A stretch of 64,000 nt of DNA from Hirsutella rhossiliensis (GCF_020360975.1 NW_025408671.1:1-64000); one strand, 5' to 3'; shown: positions 1 through 13,965, numbered from the stretch's first letter. The notes: generated from the sequence alone by a model not told the origin. Translations and numbers: made by a program.

Positions 1-66
1 AGTGTGCTTCGTTCAGTTACGTATTGCTAAGGTTAATTGCGTCCTGTTACGAGAACTCATCAGCAC
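1..66. other. Non-telomeric leader before the telomere array
   Basis: These 66 bases contain ordinary CA and TG dinucleotides and are not telomeric repeats. They precede the CCCTAA array, so either the telomere array is slightly internal or this is subtelomeric or assembly-end sequence. No gene is visible. Confidence 0.5.
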
Positions 67-199
67 CTAACCTAAAACCTAACCTAACCTAACCTAACCT
101 AACCCTATAACTAACCTAACTAACCTAAAACCTAACCTAAACCCTAACCCTAACCCTAACCCTAACCCTAACCCTAACCCTAAGACCCTAACCCTAAGG
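67..199 (+). repeat. Degenerate telomeric repeat array (CCCTAA / CCTAA)
   Basis: The first half is mostly the pentamer CCTAA with irregular variants; from about 139 to 187 it becomes regular CCCTAA hexamers, ending with a broken copy. The C-rich strand read 5'->3' on the + strand is the orientation of a left chromosome end. TTAGGG is the standard telomere unit of filamentous fungi. The variant pentamers are either an old, degenerate tract or a separate subtelomeric satellite. Confidence 0.9.
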
Positions 200-3100
200 A
201 GGTAGCGTAAATACTATCGGATTTTACTACCTATCTAATTAATATATATAGCTTTAGGTTAATGCTTTTAACCGGCCTAGGAGATACTTCTATTACGATA
301 AAGAAGGATACTACCCCGATAAGTGCGAGGTATACTCTTAGGACTACGAGATCGGATTTATAATATATAAAGTAGTAAACGGGACTCTTTACCTTAGAAG
401 AAAAGATAATAGAAGCGTAATTCCCCTAGTACTTACTAATAGGTTTTCTTAAATAGGTATATATATTTAAAGGCTTATTATATACTAGGTAGATATATAG
501 CTAGACTCCTTTATATTACTACTTATAAAATAGGTTAAAGCTATAGTTATACTATCTTACTTAAATTAGGCTACTAGTAAAAGAGAATCCGGTTTCCTAG
601 ACTAGTTCTAGAGATATAGAAGCCTATATAAGTAAAAGCTAAGGAATCTAAAAGCAAGCGATATAAGAAAAGAAGTAGGAAGGACATCGGTTATTATAAT
701 TACGGATAATATATAATAAAGCGATATATATAATTAGATAATCTATACGACTACAATAGGGATTAATGCCTATAAGGGGAAAAGATAAAGAGTTAAAGAG
801 GACGTAGAAGAAATCGAGATAACGAGAATAGTAAAAACTAGCCTAAAGATTATCCCTATATACTATAGACATAGAGTAGATCTAGATAAAAAGTTCGATA
901 GACTTATAGATAAAATCGTTAGAGAAATTATATATAAAAGAATCCCGATCCCTCTAAATTACTTAATTAACTTTATTCCCTAACTAAGCGAGAGACTTAG
1001 TACGAGATATATAGATATAGCTTAAGGTATAGAAAACATTAAATTCTAGACCCTAGAGAAAGTAGAGAGTAATATAAGACCCTATAGAGCTATAATAACG
1101 GTTATAAAAGTAGCCGAAAATAATATAGAGAGTAGTTTACTCCTCCTCGAATATCTATAAGGAAAACTCGCGGTAGCTTTAGTATAAGTTAAAGAATAGG
1201 ACGAAGAATACTAGGTCGAACCGATTAAGCTTACTTACCCTACTTATAAAGAATCGGATTATAAGTACCTTAAAGTCTAATAAGCATTAAAGGAAGTTAG
1301 GTTTATAATAAATATAATTAGCGCAATGTAACTAGCCTAAGGACTATCTAATTAATAAACTCTAGAGGTAATAAGACTAAAGAAAGACGAATTTATTATA
1401 TAGGAAGCAGTACTCTCGATAAGATACTAAGAGATAACTTTAGAGGACCTTATAGCGATTCCTATAATACGTATAAACACGGTCCTTATACCTTTCCGCT
1501 CGCTTAAGTATATATAAGACCTACCCTATATTTAAGTATAGCTCGGTAGCTAGAAAGCTAAAGTTCTAAGCGCCCTAATCGATACTAGGTCTAAAGGAAA
1601 CCTTATTACTAAAAGATACGTAAACGTATACGGGCTTAAAATCCTACCGATAAGAGCATTAATAACGGCGTATACCGGGTCCCCTATAGATATAGTTAGG
1701 GAGGTAGAGACTAATCTCTATCTAGGAACGGCCTAGATACTAATCCGTCTTTATATTACGCTAGATAGAGTCTTAGTCCCCTTTATCCTAGGCATACTAT
1801 TTATTAGAGCCGCGCGTATATTATTTAATTATTCCCTAAGGAATAGGGATATATAGGTTAAATATTAGATCGGCACTATCTAGGTAGTTACGCTAGCAGT
1901 AGGAGCTATTAAATAGGAGCTTCTAGATAAGGTCGATATAGCAAAATCCTTTTAGGCTACGACCTTAATAGTTAATAAAGACGTATACGAAAGACTAAAG
2001 CTTAAGGAGGCTATATAGGAAACAGCTACCTAGCTCCTAAGAAATTTTTTTTAGGCTTTAGTAATAAAAGTCGAAGAAGATAACCTAGGAGCTACCTAAT
2101 AATTATAGAGAGAAACCCTTACGGATACCTAGACGGCCGAGATTCTCTTGCCGGGAGGTAAGATCCTTAGTTATAAAGGGGGTGCTAACTAAGTCCCTAA
2201 CCTAGCCTACGCTAGCGTAAACGAGCCCTTAATAGCACTAGTATAATAGTAATTAATTATAGACGAAGGAGATAAGGCGATTCTAGCTATCGGATCTAAG
2301 ATAGTAAAAGAGATTATTAAAGTTATAGTTATAGAGGCTATAGGAGAATTTAAGAAAAACATTATTAAAGCTAAAAAGAAGTTCTAAAAGATCTAGAAAG
2401 TTAAAGTTAAGATAGGGAGGAAACGACCTATTAGATTATATAATCTAAGAGTTAATACTCTCTTTAAAAGAAAAGCAAATAAGATTAACCCTATTAACGA
2501 TACTCTATTAGATAGCTCGACGCTAGAAGGGGACCCTAACTAGAAGAAGACTAAATAGAATACTATTAAAGATAAGATATAGCCTAGACCCTACCTAGAA
2601 CACTTAATAGGAAAATTCTTAAGTATATAGAAAGGAAAGCGGCTAACGTAAGAAAGACTTAAAGCAATCTACGAATAATTTAAGGGCTTTCTTATAGAGG
2701 TAGAAATCCGGATCTTCGATAGTATTCTATTTAATAGGGAAGCAGCGTTATCCTAGGACTTTATAGAAAGAGGCAGAGTCGACCTAGCTATAGCCCTACT
2801 ATAGGTTATTAAGACAATAAAATATAAGGCATAGCAAGCAGCCTTAATCCCGATCCTAAAAGTAATAGAGTAGAAAGTTATCGATATCCTTAAAATTAGA
2901 CTAGAAATAGGAGTCCTTAAAGAAGGGCACGGGCCCTATAGGAACCCCTTTTTCCTAGTAGTAAAGAAAGATAGAGGACTACGCTTAATTAATTCCGCTA
3001 TACGTATAAATACCGTTATAATAAGAGATACGAACCTACCGCCGAATATAGACGAGTTTAGCGACTACTTCTCGATATATAAGATCCTTTCCCTCCTAGA

Positions 3101-6100
3101 CCTTTTTTTAGGCTATAATTAGATCCCTCTTAATATTAGAAGCCGTAACTTAACGATATTCGCGATACCTATTAGCTCTTACGTATATATACTCCTTAAG
3201 GCTACGAACTTAGTCGGCTAATTTATAAGGATAATATAAAGAATCCTATAAGACCTTATACCGAATATCTATAGGAATTTCCTCGATAATATAGGTATTA
3301 AGGGGCCTAATACGACGTATAATAATAAAGAGGTAGCGCTAAGAGTAAGGAGATTTATCTTTAAATACCTTATTAACCTTAATAAAGTCCTAGTTAACGT
3401 CGAACTCTTTAGTTATACGATTATAGGGGCTAAATCGAAATTCTACTAGTAAGCGACTAAAGTTATCGGTTATATTTATAGAATAAATAGAAGGTGCCCC
3501 GTAGAAGCTAAAGTTATTAAAATTAAGGAATAGATAAGATGCCTTAATATAACGTATATTAAAGCTTTCCTTAGTATCGTAGGATACTATCGAATCTAGA
3601 TTAGATAGTTCGCTATCTTAGTAAAACCCCTTATAGACCTACTAAAGAAAGAAGTCTATTAAGAATAAGGAGACGAATAAGCAAAAGCGATAGCTGCCCT
3701 TAAGGAAGCTATTACTAATCTAGTCTTTCTAGTATCCCTCGACGTCGGCCTAGGAAGAGGAGATATTATTCTAATATATAATACTAGTCTACTTAGCTAG
3801 GGGGCAGTCCTAATATAAATCGTCGACGGAAAGAGGCGCCCTATAAGGTTCGAAAGTAAAACGTAGTTACTAGTAGAAACTAAATATAATACGATAAAGA
3901 GGGAGTATAGGGCTATATTAAGTGCGCTTAGGAGACTAAGAATATACCTATACGGCGTATATTTTATCTTAGAAACTAACGCATAGGTCCTAGTTAATTA
4001 ACTAAAAGGTGCCCTTAAAGACGTCCCTGGAGCTATAGTAACTTACTAGATAAGCTATATTTTCCTCTTCGACTTTACTATATAACACGTCGAAGGTAAG
4101 AAGAATAGCATAGCCGACGGACTCTTAAGAAAGCCTAAAGGACCTTCTAACGTATTAGATAGGGAAATAGAAGGCGATATTAAAGAATTTATAGACTTCT
4201 ACTTAAACGTAGTATAAGGGACTAAGCTATAAAGGGACTACTTAAAGGAATCGAGGATAATTACGAACTTCCTTTAAACGTTAAAACGGCTAGAGGGCCT
4301 TTCTAAATAAGACTATAGGAAGCTACGTCTAAAGAGTCTAAGTTTCTACGTTAAAGATTAGAAGCTTTAGCGACTCCCTAGGAAGGAAGAAAGGGGACCT
4401 ATACTAGTCGTAGATAACCTAAAAGAACGGAAAAAGATTATCGTAAAGTACTATACGTAAATAGGGCATAAAGGATAATAAGTTATATATACGTTCGTAA
4501 AAGATAGGTATTAGTAGGCTAGCCTTTAAAACGATATTTATAGCGTAATCTCTTCCTATAAAGAATGCTAATACTTTACGACTAAGAGACCCTAGGAAGT
4601 TATAACCGCGACCGCGCCTAGCTACCCTATAAGTAAGATTTACTTGATAGCTAGTATATACTATCTAATTATAGGTATTCGTACCTTATAGAAACGAGAC
4701 GACCTTACTAGATAGGTAGAAGTAACCTAGTTAAAGAAATTACATGGAGCTATAACTAAATTTATACTCTTTATTATTTATAGGTATAGCGTAATACTAT
4801 ACGCTATAATCGATAGAGGGCCCGAAATAAAGAAAGACTTTAAGTATATCCTAGAGGATATAGGCGTTAAAGTTATCTAAACTTTAGTATATAATCTAAA
4901 GGCGAACGCGGTAGTAGAATAAGGGTACTAGAGGTTAATAATAGCGCTTATAAAAATAGCAGAGAAAAAGGGCAAGTAGATTAGATACCTTAACTAAGCA
5001 ATCCTTATAGACCGAATAGTAGTTAGAGAGTCTCACGGAATATTAGCTTTCTACCTACTATATAGATAGGAACCGGCACTACCTCTTAAGGTAGAATACC
5101 CGACTTAGCGACTAATTAACTAGGACGAAGTAAAGATAAAATAAGAATTATTTAAAGCACGAGTATAAGTTTTAGAAAGGAAAGAGAAAGATATAAAAGA
5201 AGCTAAGAAAAGAGTAATAAGATATTAGAATTAATTAATAGAGAGGATAGATAAAGCTAATAAGTATATAATAAGGAAAGAAAGCCTATAACCTAAAGAC
5301 CTCATCTTACTATTCGACGTAAGACGATTAAATAATCTAGGGAGGCAAGCTAAGTATTAAATAAGGTAGAACGGTCCCTTTTAAGTAGTATCGCGCTTAG
5401 AGTAGTTTAGGGCGTATAAGATTAAGACTCTAGATAGAATCGTGCTTAATAAGATAATCCTAGGAGAGTATCTAAAAAAGTTTAAAAAGGATAAGGAAGG
5501 TTAGTAGTACTTTACTAAGGACGACTAGTTACTCTAGGATAAGATCACTCTTAATAAGAGGAGGAAAGAAGAAATAATAGATAAAGTAGATAATTTACTA
5601 CTCTTACTAAGTAGAGAAGCCTTAGATTAGATAGTACTACGGTCGCAACGACTCCTTAATAAACCTTAGAAGGATTAAAGCTAGGAAGAGGAAGAAAAGT
5701 AACTATAGATACCTAAGAAAGGCCTAAGGTATATAATCGAGGTTTAGCTGCTATAACTTAGTAAAGTAAAAAAGGATCTCTATGCTAGAGCCTTAAAGAC
5801 GCTAATCTAATAAGAAAAGGAGGAGGTAAAAAGGAGCTAGGGAGGAAAAGGCGGTAAAGATAAAAATCTACGACTATCGTAAGAAGTACGCTAGAACCTA
5901 ACTAGTAACTAGGATACCGTCTAACTATCTAATCGAAGGATAACTATAGTAGCCGAGATATTTATAAGTGCCCTACCTACTACCTTATCGTTTTAAATTT
6001 TCTACCTAAGGCTCCCTAAGTAGATAAAGATAATACTTCCTACCCTTCCCTAATAATAGCCTACCCTCTACTACCTTAAAGAAGGCAAATAGAGATATAA

Positions 6101-6208
6101 TTAAATAATAGAATAAGAAAACGAATATTCTTACTACCTACCTCCCTTAAGAATAAGAGTTTTTACTTCGTAGATAAGGATATTTATTCTTTATTATAGA
6201 GGGGGAGA
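200..6208 (+). mobile_element. RIP-degraded Ty3/gypsy retrotransposon (element H), 5' end lost at the telomere
   Basis: Translation of the + strand, reading through stops, gives the gypsy domain order. A retropepsin block lies at about 1,580-1,830 (LIDTRSKGNLI, catalytic D-T-G mutated to D-T-R). Reverse transcriptase is at about 2,880-3,450 (GPYRNPFFLVVKK; catalytic FLDD-type motif read as FLDN near 3,280). RNase H is at about 3,740-4,150, and integrase starts near 4,430 with the remains of an HHCC finger. A purine tract near 6,198-6,207 may be the polypurine tract. No 5' LTR was found; the left side abuts the telomere array. All domains are broken by RIP-type stops (CAA to TAA, TGG to TAG). 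Confidence 0.75.
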
Positions 6209-7640
6209 CCCGCCGTAGCGAAAACAGACGCGCTTATAAGATAAATTTTAATATATTTTCGACTTACCGAATTAAACGCGTATTACCTTAAGAGAAAAAC
6301 TTTTACCGCTAAAGATAGCGACTAAATAAGGCTACCTACTCCCGGCAAACCTACTATAGACTACTATAAAGCGAACTTAAAGACTATCTAATTATTACTC
6401 GAGAGAGAGCTTATTAAACCTATATAATCTCTTTCCGGGTAAGACGGGCGTAAGGTTAATTTCCTCCCCTTCCTTTAAATCCTTAGTAAGACTAAAGGGA
6501 TTAAGGATATTACGAAGAAGATAAGGGGCGGTCTCGTTGCTAATATACTTATCGTAAAATTTATTAGTCTTAAGGTCGGTACGGAATTTATAACTATATA
6601 TACGGTTAGCGAATCTATTAAGGTCGTAAGTAGCCCTACGGTATCTAGGGAAGTACCGCTATTCGTAAACGGGCGCCTTAGTCGAATCTTAGATATAGTT
6701 AGCGTAAGAACTGCCGGTAGTGCCTAGAAGAGAGATATACTTATAAAAAGGAAATATAACGTGCTTATAAGCGGAAGTTATAGTTATCTAATAAGTTCGA
6801 ATATACCCTTAATAAAGGCGAGGATTGCGAGTTCTATATAAAGCAATTAGGACTACTTAAGAGTATTCTTACCGCCCCGAACTAAGCTAAGAAAAGAAGT
6901 ATCCGCGTAGATAAGCGATTTCTATAGGGATATAGGTTACTAGCCGACGTCTATAATAAAAGGCATAGAAGACGATTTAATTATACCGACCTAGCGTGCT
7001 CTCGAGAAAGTAGGAGAGAGGGGAGCGACCGCGCGCTTTAACCCTAACGATATCGGGAGCTTTTAATAGAACCTATAACTAAAAGGCGATTTCTACGTAA
7101 ATTAGAAACCCTTAGTAACCGATATTATTTCTACTATAGACCTAGGTCTTAAAGTAACTATAGATCTATAGAAGAAGACGGTTAGAACGAGCTAAGCGAG
7201 ATTAGATAAGTTAGATAGTCGTTACTCGAAAGTACTCTATATAAAGAGGAAAGACCTTAGTGCGATAATTCTAAGTAAGAAGAGTAGTAGTAATAAGGGA
7301 AGGTCGTAGAAGAGTAGTTAAAGAGAGGTTAACGATATCTAGCAGCTCTTTAGTTTCGAGTTTAGCGGTCTTATAAGATATAATAAGGAAGAAGAGGTAA
7401 TCGTAAAAGGAGAAGATAAAAGGTAGCGGTCCGGAGAAATAAAGAAGATAAAGGAGAGAGAGGAGAGGGATAGAGAGAGTAAAGAGGAAAAGAAAAGGGC
7501 GGGGATTAGATAGCTCCCTAATCGATAACCGGTAAAAGAAGCTATTTAAGCGTAACCGCTAAACACGCCCGAGACTTTACCGCTATAGAGGCCGGCTAAA
7601 GCAACTAATAACCGCGCGCTCTAACGACTATTTATTCCTC
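6209..7640 (+). other. RIP-mutated, coding-like sequence, unidentified
   Basis: A + strand frame can be followed for about 1.2 kb if TAA and TAG codons are read as former CAA and TGG. It is rich in Lys, Glu and Arg in its last third (about 7,380-7,560). It may be part of element H downstream of its polypurine tract or a separate element. I recognise no domain. Confidence 0.4.
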
Positions 7641-7648
7641 TTACTATA

Positions 7649-7698
7649 CCCTCCTTCTTCCTTCCTTCTTCTTCCTTCTATATATATATATATATATA
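7649..7698. repeat. Pyrimidine tract followed by (TA)n microsatellite
   Basis: A CTTC/CCTTC-type pyrimidine run at about 7,649-7,678 passes directly into a TA dinucleotide run of about 20 bases. TA repeats are expected products of RIP on CA/TG repeats, so this may once have been a (CA)n or (TG)n tract. Confidence 0.7.
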
Positions 7699-7739
7699 CC
7701 CCGCACTTCCCTACTTATAACGATCCCCTCTACTAATAT

Positions 7740-10475
7740 AACTCCTATATATATATATAATACCCTCTTAGCCTCTTAGCGTTATAACTCGAAACTACTT
7801 ACCCTAACTATTTAATCTTAGCTTCTCCCTCTCTTTTACTTACTCTACCCTTTCCTAAGATATAGCAGCGAACCTAAATAGCATCCTAGGCCCGGCTATA
7901 GACCTCCCTAAGGATGCCGCTGTCTTCTTTAGCGCACTACTATTTAGGAGTAAGAGCTCTATTTTGCCTACTTACTACGGCGAAGTTAAAGTAGAAGGCA
8001 GCGAAGGGCGCTTTTACGCTAAAGATAAGGAAAGGTTCGTAGACTAAGACTAACGAGACGTTTATAGGTAGAAGTAACCTCCTTAGTACGTCTATAGAGA
8101 TTATTAGCACCCGATACTAACGGGCCCTATTAGGCGGTAGGATATTACCCTCGAAGACGCTCGGATAATATATAAGGGCGTTAAAAAGATAAACGGATTT
8201 ACTAGGAATAAGGCCCGCTAGGAAGAGTATATCGTCGATATATATAACTTTCTCCGTAGAGCTATCGATAAACGATAGGCTACGACCTTTAGCCTTAGCG
8301 CGATAATTAAAATCTTAATAAGAAGCATTAAGAACGCGGTATGCCCTTTGCCTTACCCGCTATCGGTTTATACTAACTACTAAGGGGAACCTATCGAATA
8401 TATAGAAGATAGATATAAGAAGTACTACGAATACCTAAATAACGGGGAGTATTTAATTAAGTTTACCGCTCCTACCTTCGACCTTAGTTACTTCGCGTAT
8501 AAACGAAGGTATACGACTAAAGTTATTAACTTTTCGGTAGGCACGAACGAAGGGGGACTCTACTAGGGGGCGTTCCTCTAGGACCGTAGAGAAGGAAACC
8601 TAGTCGTTTTTAATGCTTAGAAAGAGGGACGATACGCTAGACTCTATACGTTCCTACGAGTATAGCGGCAGTTTCTTTATATCCTCCGAGTTCCTTATAA
8701 CTTTACCTATACGCTAGTCCCTTATACCGCTTAGTAAGAAGGGTAGGAATATAGCTACTTAGCCTTAATAATAATCTAATACTAGGTTAGAGGTATAGTC
8801 GGGCTACGCCTTAAGATAATTAAATAGCGATGCCTAAAAGTTAAAGTAATTCTAGAGTAAAGGTATAGAGTAACGTAAGAAGCCCTATAGATAGATAAGA
8901 TCTTATACTAAGACTAGTATTTCTTTAAGCTAGATAAGAGGATAAGTATAAAAGGCTATATCGATAGGCTAATATATAGAATCTAAGCCGTCGCGGCGAA
9001 CGAGCTTAATTATACGTAAGCGATATTATAGGGCGGTAGAGTTTCCTAGTAGTTTAATAGCGGGGTTAGATAACTATAAAGGATACTATCTAATTAAGGT
9101 CTAATAACTTTCGGCGGAGTCTTTCCTATAAGGATTTCTAGGAGCGAGCGGATTTACCGATATAACCGTATTATCTTAGGAGACTAGGAAGAATAAGACC
9201 TCTAGGAAGTCCTAGAGGTAGTTAACCTCCTAGATAGGCCTACTAGATAGAAACCACCGCTTTAAAGAGATATAGAACTAGCTTATACGGCGAGGAAAGT
9301 AAGAAAGGAGCTATCTACGCTAGCTGCCCTTATAGAGTAACCTAACCCGATTGCTTAAGCTACGCGCGGTTTCTTTACGAAACTTCTCCCTAAAAAGACC
9401 CCTAACTATTTAATTACGCTAACGGGAATCGAGAATAGACCTAGTCCTTCGTTACCTTAAGCGTTAACCGAATCGAGCTCCTTATCTAAACTAAGTAGCC
9501 TTTCCCTAAGTAACCTTAAGATAGGATCCCCGCCCTAGAGCCTATAAAGGAGAGAGCTAAGCGCCCCTACTAGTCCCTTTATCTACGTAGAAACGACGCC
9601 TTTATTCTCCCCCTTTAATATATAGCTAATTAGGCCTACTCCTCGCCCGCTACTAACGGCTCCTCTAAACGTATAAAGGAGCGAAAGACTTATAACCGCT
9701 CCCCCGCCGATAACCCGATAAGGAGCTAGTAAGGAAGAAAGGTAGATAGCCCGGCTACCTACTCGCCCTAGGACCCCGAAATTACTAGGCGCTTAGTTAA
9801 TTACCCTAAGGCTAAAGACTCTAGTAACGCCTACGGCACGCCCTATTACTCCCTAGAAACGAAGTATAGCAATAGCTTCTCCGGCTATAGTCCCTATAAG
9901 GTTTATACTAGGCTTTAAACCCTCCTAGGTCGAAGGAGTTAAAAACCTAGGAATATATTAGAACTACCGCTAGGGTATTAACGACTATAATTCTATATAT
10001 TTATATAGGACTACTAGTAACGCGATAACGATTAGCCTACGAGACTCTATAGCTTATCTAATCTAGCTATACCTAAAGCTATAGACTAGTAAAGACGCTA
10101 ACTACTTTGTTTCCCTAACGCCCCCGGGAATAATAAGCGCGAATACTTAGGAGCGTATATAGGGGGCAGTAGATAATTATCTAAAGAAGGAAGTGCGCGA
10201 GTAAAGATAGGAAAGAGCTAAACGAGTAGCTTATAGGCAAAGGGAGGAATAAAAAACGTAAAGGGAAAGGATTATAGTAAAGGAGAAAAGTTCCGTCGAC
10301 GGTTTATTTACTTACTTACGTGCTTAGGAAGAGAGCCTTGCCCGTTATTATCGCGCCCTTTCCGTTAGTATCTTAGGTCGGAAAGTCGCTAGGGAGGAGT
10401 TTAACGGGTAAGATTACACCCTTATAAACATTAGCCCGTTAGAAGGATAAGACCCCTAGCCCCCCCCCCCCCTCT
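7740..10475 (+). other. RIP-mutated, GC-rich coding-like block, unidentified
   Basis: The sequence keeps much CpG and CpC but lacks CpA and TpG. Several + strand stretches look coding when RIP stops are read through. One is a Pro/Ser/Thr-rich segment near 9,570-9,900; another is a charged, helix-prone segment near 10,190-10,420. A run of 13 C lies at 10,460-10,472. I do not recognise the product and see no LTRs or terminal inverted repeats. Confidence 0.35.
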
Positions 10476-11860
10476 AACTTTCTTCTAAGTATACTTAAAG
10501 GCGTTATAAAGACCTTAATTATCTAATTAGGCATTATCCTTAATTATAGTTAATTTAAATTTTTGTTTTTCCCTTTTAAAGTAGATACCGCTAGTTACGC
10601 GACTTTAGTAGAAACGAAGAGGCATAGAGTAAAGAAATCTCTAAGACTTATATTTATAACCTAAAGCCTATAGAGCTATATATAGACTAAGTAATTAGAT
10701 AATTGCGTAGTTAATTGCTCTGCTAATCCTTTACTACGTGCTACGCGTGCTTTAGGTATATGCCCTCGTCCCCGTTAAAATATTAAGGTACGTCTAAGCT
10801 TAGCGCGTAGATATAGCGGCGTAGGTAAGCTTAGTATATTAAAACGATAGTTAGAGACGAATAGTAGGATAAAGTTAAAGGGGGAACGGAGTATATATAT
10901 AAAGGTCGCTTTAATAGTTATCGAACGTCTTTTAAAATATATAGTCTTAGAGGGCATTAATAGCGGCGATTATATCCCTAATATACTACTATCGTATTAG
11001 CGTCCTATTAAATAAAGTTAAAGGAGAGTAATAAATAGGAAGGTAGCGTAATCTAGCGTAAGTATAAGCGAAGTAGTTATAAGTACGCGGCAACGCCTAA
11101 TTCTAGTAAGCACTATACTATATCTCGACGCTCGGCGACGCTATTCGGCCTATATAGGCGAGATAGGGTAGCCGCCGTATAGTAGTACTATAGGTTACGC
11201 TACGCTTACTAAGAGACGTAGGCGGACGCGTCGACTAGCGTAAAGGTAGTAGAGTATAATCGCCTAGCGTGCTAGGAGGCGGGGTGCTACTACGCGGAGT
11301 AGAGAAGCTAGTAGGCGTACGAGGGCCCGCGGTGGTTATAATATAGCGCGGCGCGGCGATAGAAGTTAGGTAGAGTAGGGGCGCGCGCGTGGAGGGAGTA
11401 AAGCTTAAAGGAGGAAAAAGAAAGAAAGAGGGAGAAGGGATAGAAGAGGGGTATTTATACGTAGCGGGGCACGCGTATAGTTAGTAAGGTATAGGGGTAT
11501 ATACGTGGAGGAGGGAAGGAGAGGGCGGAACGAGCGTATAAAAGGGCGGGGTATAGAGGGATAGGGCGAGCGTAAGGCGAAAGGAAGCGACCGCGCGCGC
11601 CGAGAAAAAAGGGATAGTAATAATAGAAAGGCGGTAAGAGAGGAATAAGAGCACTACCGATAAGAGGGGGAGAGTAAGGGTAGTATTACGGGCTATGCCT
11701 ATAAAAGGCTAAGGTTATACTATAGCGACCGTACTAAAGTCGGGCTAAAGTAGACCTATATATAGGTAGAGCTCGACCTAAACTTAGGCTAAATAGTACC
11801 TAAATATAGGTTAAGCTAGGGACTAGGGAAGACGGATAACTATCGCGACTAAGATAGAGT
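10476..11860. other. RIP-mutated non-coding interval
   Basis: CA/TG-poor DNA with a GC-rich stretch at about 11,080-11,700 that is strongly purine-biased around 11,395-11,450. No open frame of note and no terminal repeats were recognised. It may include the left end of the following pogo-like element. Confidence 0.5.
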
Positions 11861-11879
11861 TTTCTTCCTTTCTCCTTAG

Positions 11880-13510
11880 CTTTAGATAAATAATTATTCG
11901 GCCTTATACTACTATACTAAGTATACGCTAGCCCTTAATAGGAAGTAGTAGATCTTAGGCTTTTTAGCCTAGAACCTAGAGATTAGTACTATTAAAGGTA
12001 GATCTCTTAATTCTACTTATATTAATAGCGCCTTTATAGCTTATATCGAGGAATAGTTTTAATTACTTAAGCTACTAGCTATATAGGTAATCCTATTAGA
12101 GTCCCGCTTTAATATAGACGAAACGGGTATCTTTAAGGGCCTTGGCTTTAATAGTCTAGTACTAAGGAGCTTAGAAAAGCGAGAGACTCTTAAAAAGTAG
12201 CTAGGATCGCGTTATTAGACTATAATAGTTAAATACGTCTCTATTATAGGCTAGGCCTTAACTCCCCTTATAATTTTTAAGGGTTAAGACCTTTAATACT
12301 AATAGTTCCTTAATAAACTTAATTTTCTATAAGATTAAGACTTTATTACCCCCTTAAAGAGCTAGATAAGTAATACTATCGCTATTTAATAACTAAAGTA
12401 GGTTTTTATCCTTTAAATAAGGCACTATAAGTAAAGTAATACTCTTTTTATTATTAATAGCTATAGGAGTTATTAAACTAATAATTTTATATATAAATAC
12501 TTTTAAAATAGTATATATCTCCTTTTCCTTTTATTATACTCCTTATATATCCTTTAACTACTTAATATCTTAGTTTTCTCGCTTATTAAGGCTATATACT
12601 AACGTTAACTTAAGAAAATTATATCTTTCGATAATATAGCGCTAATTAATAAGGCTACTTTCCTTTATATCTACTATAAAGCTTAGTAGGCTAGCCTAAC
12701 TAAAAAGAGTATTAAGGGAGATTAGCGAGGGTCTAGTTTATAGCTAATTAATATAGTAAAGCCCTTATTAAGCCGCTTTATCTTACTATAGCTATTAACG
12801 CCGTTAACGCTATTAACGCTATTAAAAAGGAAGAATATTAGTTCCTTAGCTAATAACGATACCCTTAAAATGCCTAAACGATTATAAGAAGTTCGCCGCC
12901 TCGTTATAGGGCTAGAAAATCGCGGTTAAGTTAACTATATAATCCGACTATATTTTAGTAAAGTTAGCTACGCCCTTAATAATTAAAATTAGTAGCTTAT
13001 AGCTGCTTAGCTTTAAATATAATAGCTTAAGTATTAATTATATCGTCTATAGCCTTAAAAATAGATAAAGGTTTTATAGGATCTTAATAGCCGGTTCGAA
13101 CGGATTAATTAAGTTATTAAGACGAGGCAGAGGCTTAAGCGTATCCTTAAGCTAGCTACTATTACCGTAGCTAATTAAGACGTAGATTTTAAAGCTCTAT
13201 ATAGTAGCTAGTAGCTTAAATAGCTAGAAAACACTATAATTAACTATTATAACGTTAAAATACGGCTTTAATTACTATTAGAATATACCTGCCTTAGTAT
13301 TATAGAGAGTGCTAGTATTAAGGTATTCTAGACTTTAGGTAGGCTAACTTAATTATTTTCTTAATTAATTCTTTAAGTATAATTAAAGCTTTCTATTAAG
13401 CCTTATAGTAATTAAATTATAGCGAGAATCTTTTCTTAAGATTATAAAAAAAGTCCTTTATATCCTTTATTTATTATAGCTTATTTACCTTATAAAGAAT
13501 ATAGCCTTAG
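11880..13510 (+). mobile_element. RIP-degraded pogo/Fot1-like DNA transposon (transposase relic)
   Basis: The + strand reads as a DDE_1-type transposase through many RIP stops. The first catalytic block reads NIDETG at about 12,111-12,126. A later block near 12,446-12,475, which should read LLxDGHSSH, has the Asp codon changed to Asn and His codons to Tyr. It is followed by a leucine-rich stretch matching the family's PHxxHxLQPLD segment, and a basic, helix-prone C-terminal segment lies at about 12,840-13,330. Gypsy element A is inserted after 13,515. Terminal inverted repeats were not found. Confidence 0.7.
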
Positions 13511-13515
13511 CTTTA

Positions 13516-13965
13516 TATAACGACTAGTATTATTCCTAAGGGATAAACCTATCGAGGGGTTTATATTAGTAGATATAATAGGGCGTAGTTTAAGCAATAA
13601 TAAGTATATTACGTTAGTAATAAGTTAGAGGTTATAGACTATAGACTATAACTAGGTAATTAGAATTAAAGATAGAATCGTAATAAAGATCTATATTAAA
13701 AGCTAGAGAGCTATCTATTTAAAGGAGTAAAAGTAGGTAGCTATATATACCTATAGAGACTATCCTTAGATTATAGGCCTAGCTATAATCCCTAACGTTA
13801 GATCGTATAGAGCGTAGTAATCCTATTAATCCTAGATTACTTAGATCTCTACGATCCCCTCGATCCTATATCTATTAAATAGTTATACCGACTATTTATC
13901 TATTAGACCGTATTACGTACTTAACGTAGTCGACTATTAGCGGCCTAGTAGCCGTAGTTATAATA
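13516..13965 (-). repeat. Element A 3' LTR (450 bp)
   Basis: On the + strand it begins TATAACGAC and ends GTAATA. RIP explains these as former TGT...ACA termini. It is the same length as the other LTR at 20,914-21,363. Adjacent at 13,971-13,983 is the minus-strand polypurine tract AAGGAGGGGAGA. Confidence 0.93.

Noticed and set aside
7649..7698. CRISPR-like or centromeric repeat
   Set aside because: Only a simple pyrimidine and TA microsatellite; no spaced repeats were seen anywhere in the window.
10775..10957. A 60-codon minus-strand ORF in the subtelomeric block
   Set aside because: Chance open frame in RIP-mutated DNA with no coding features.
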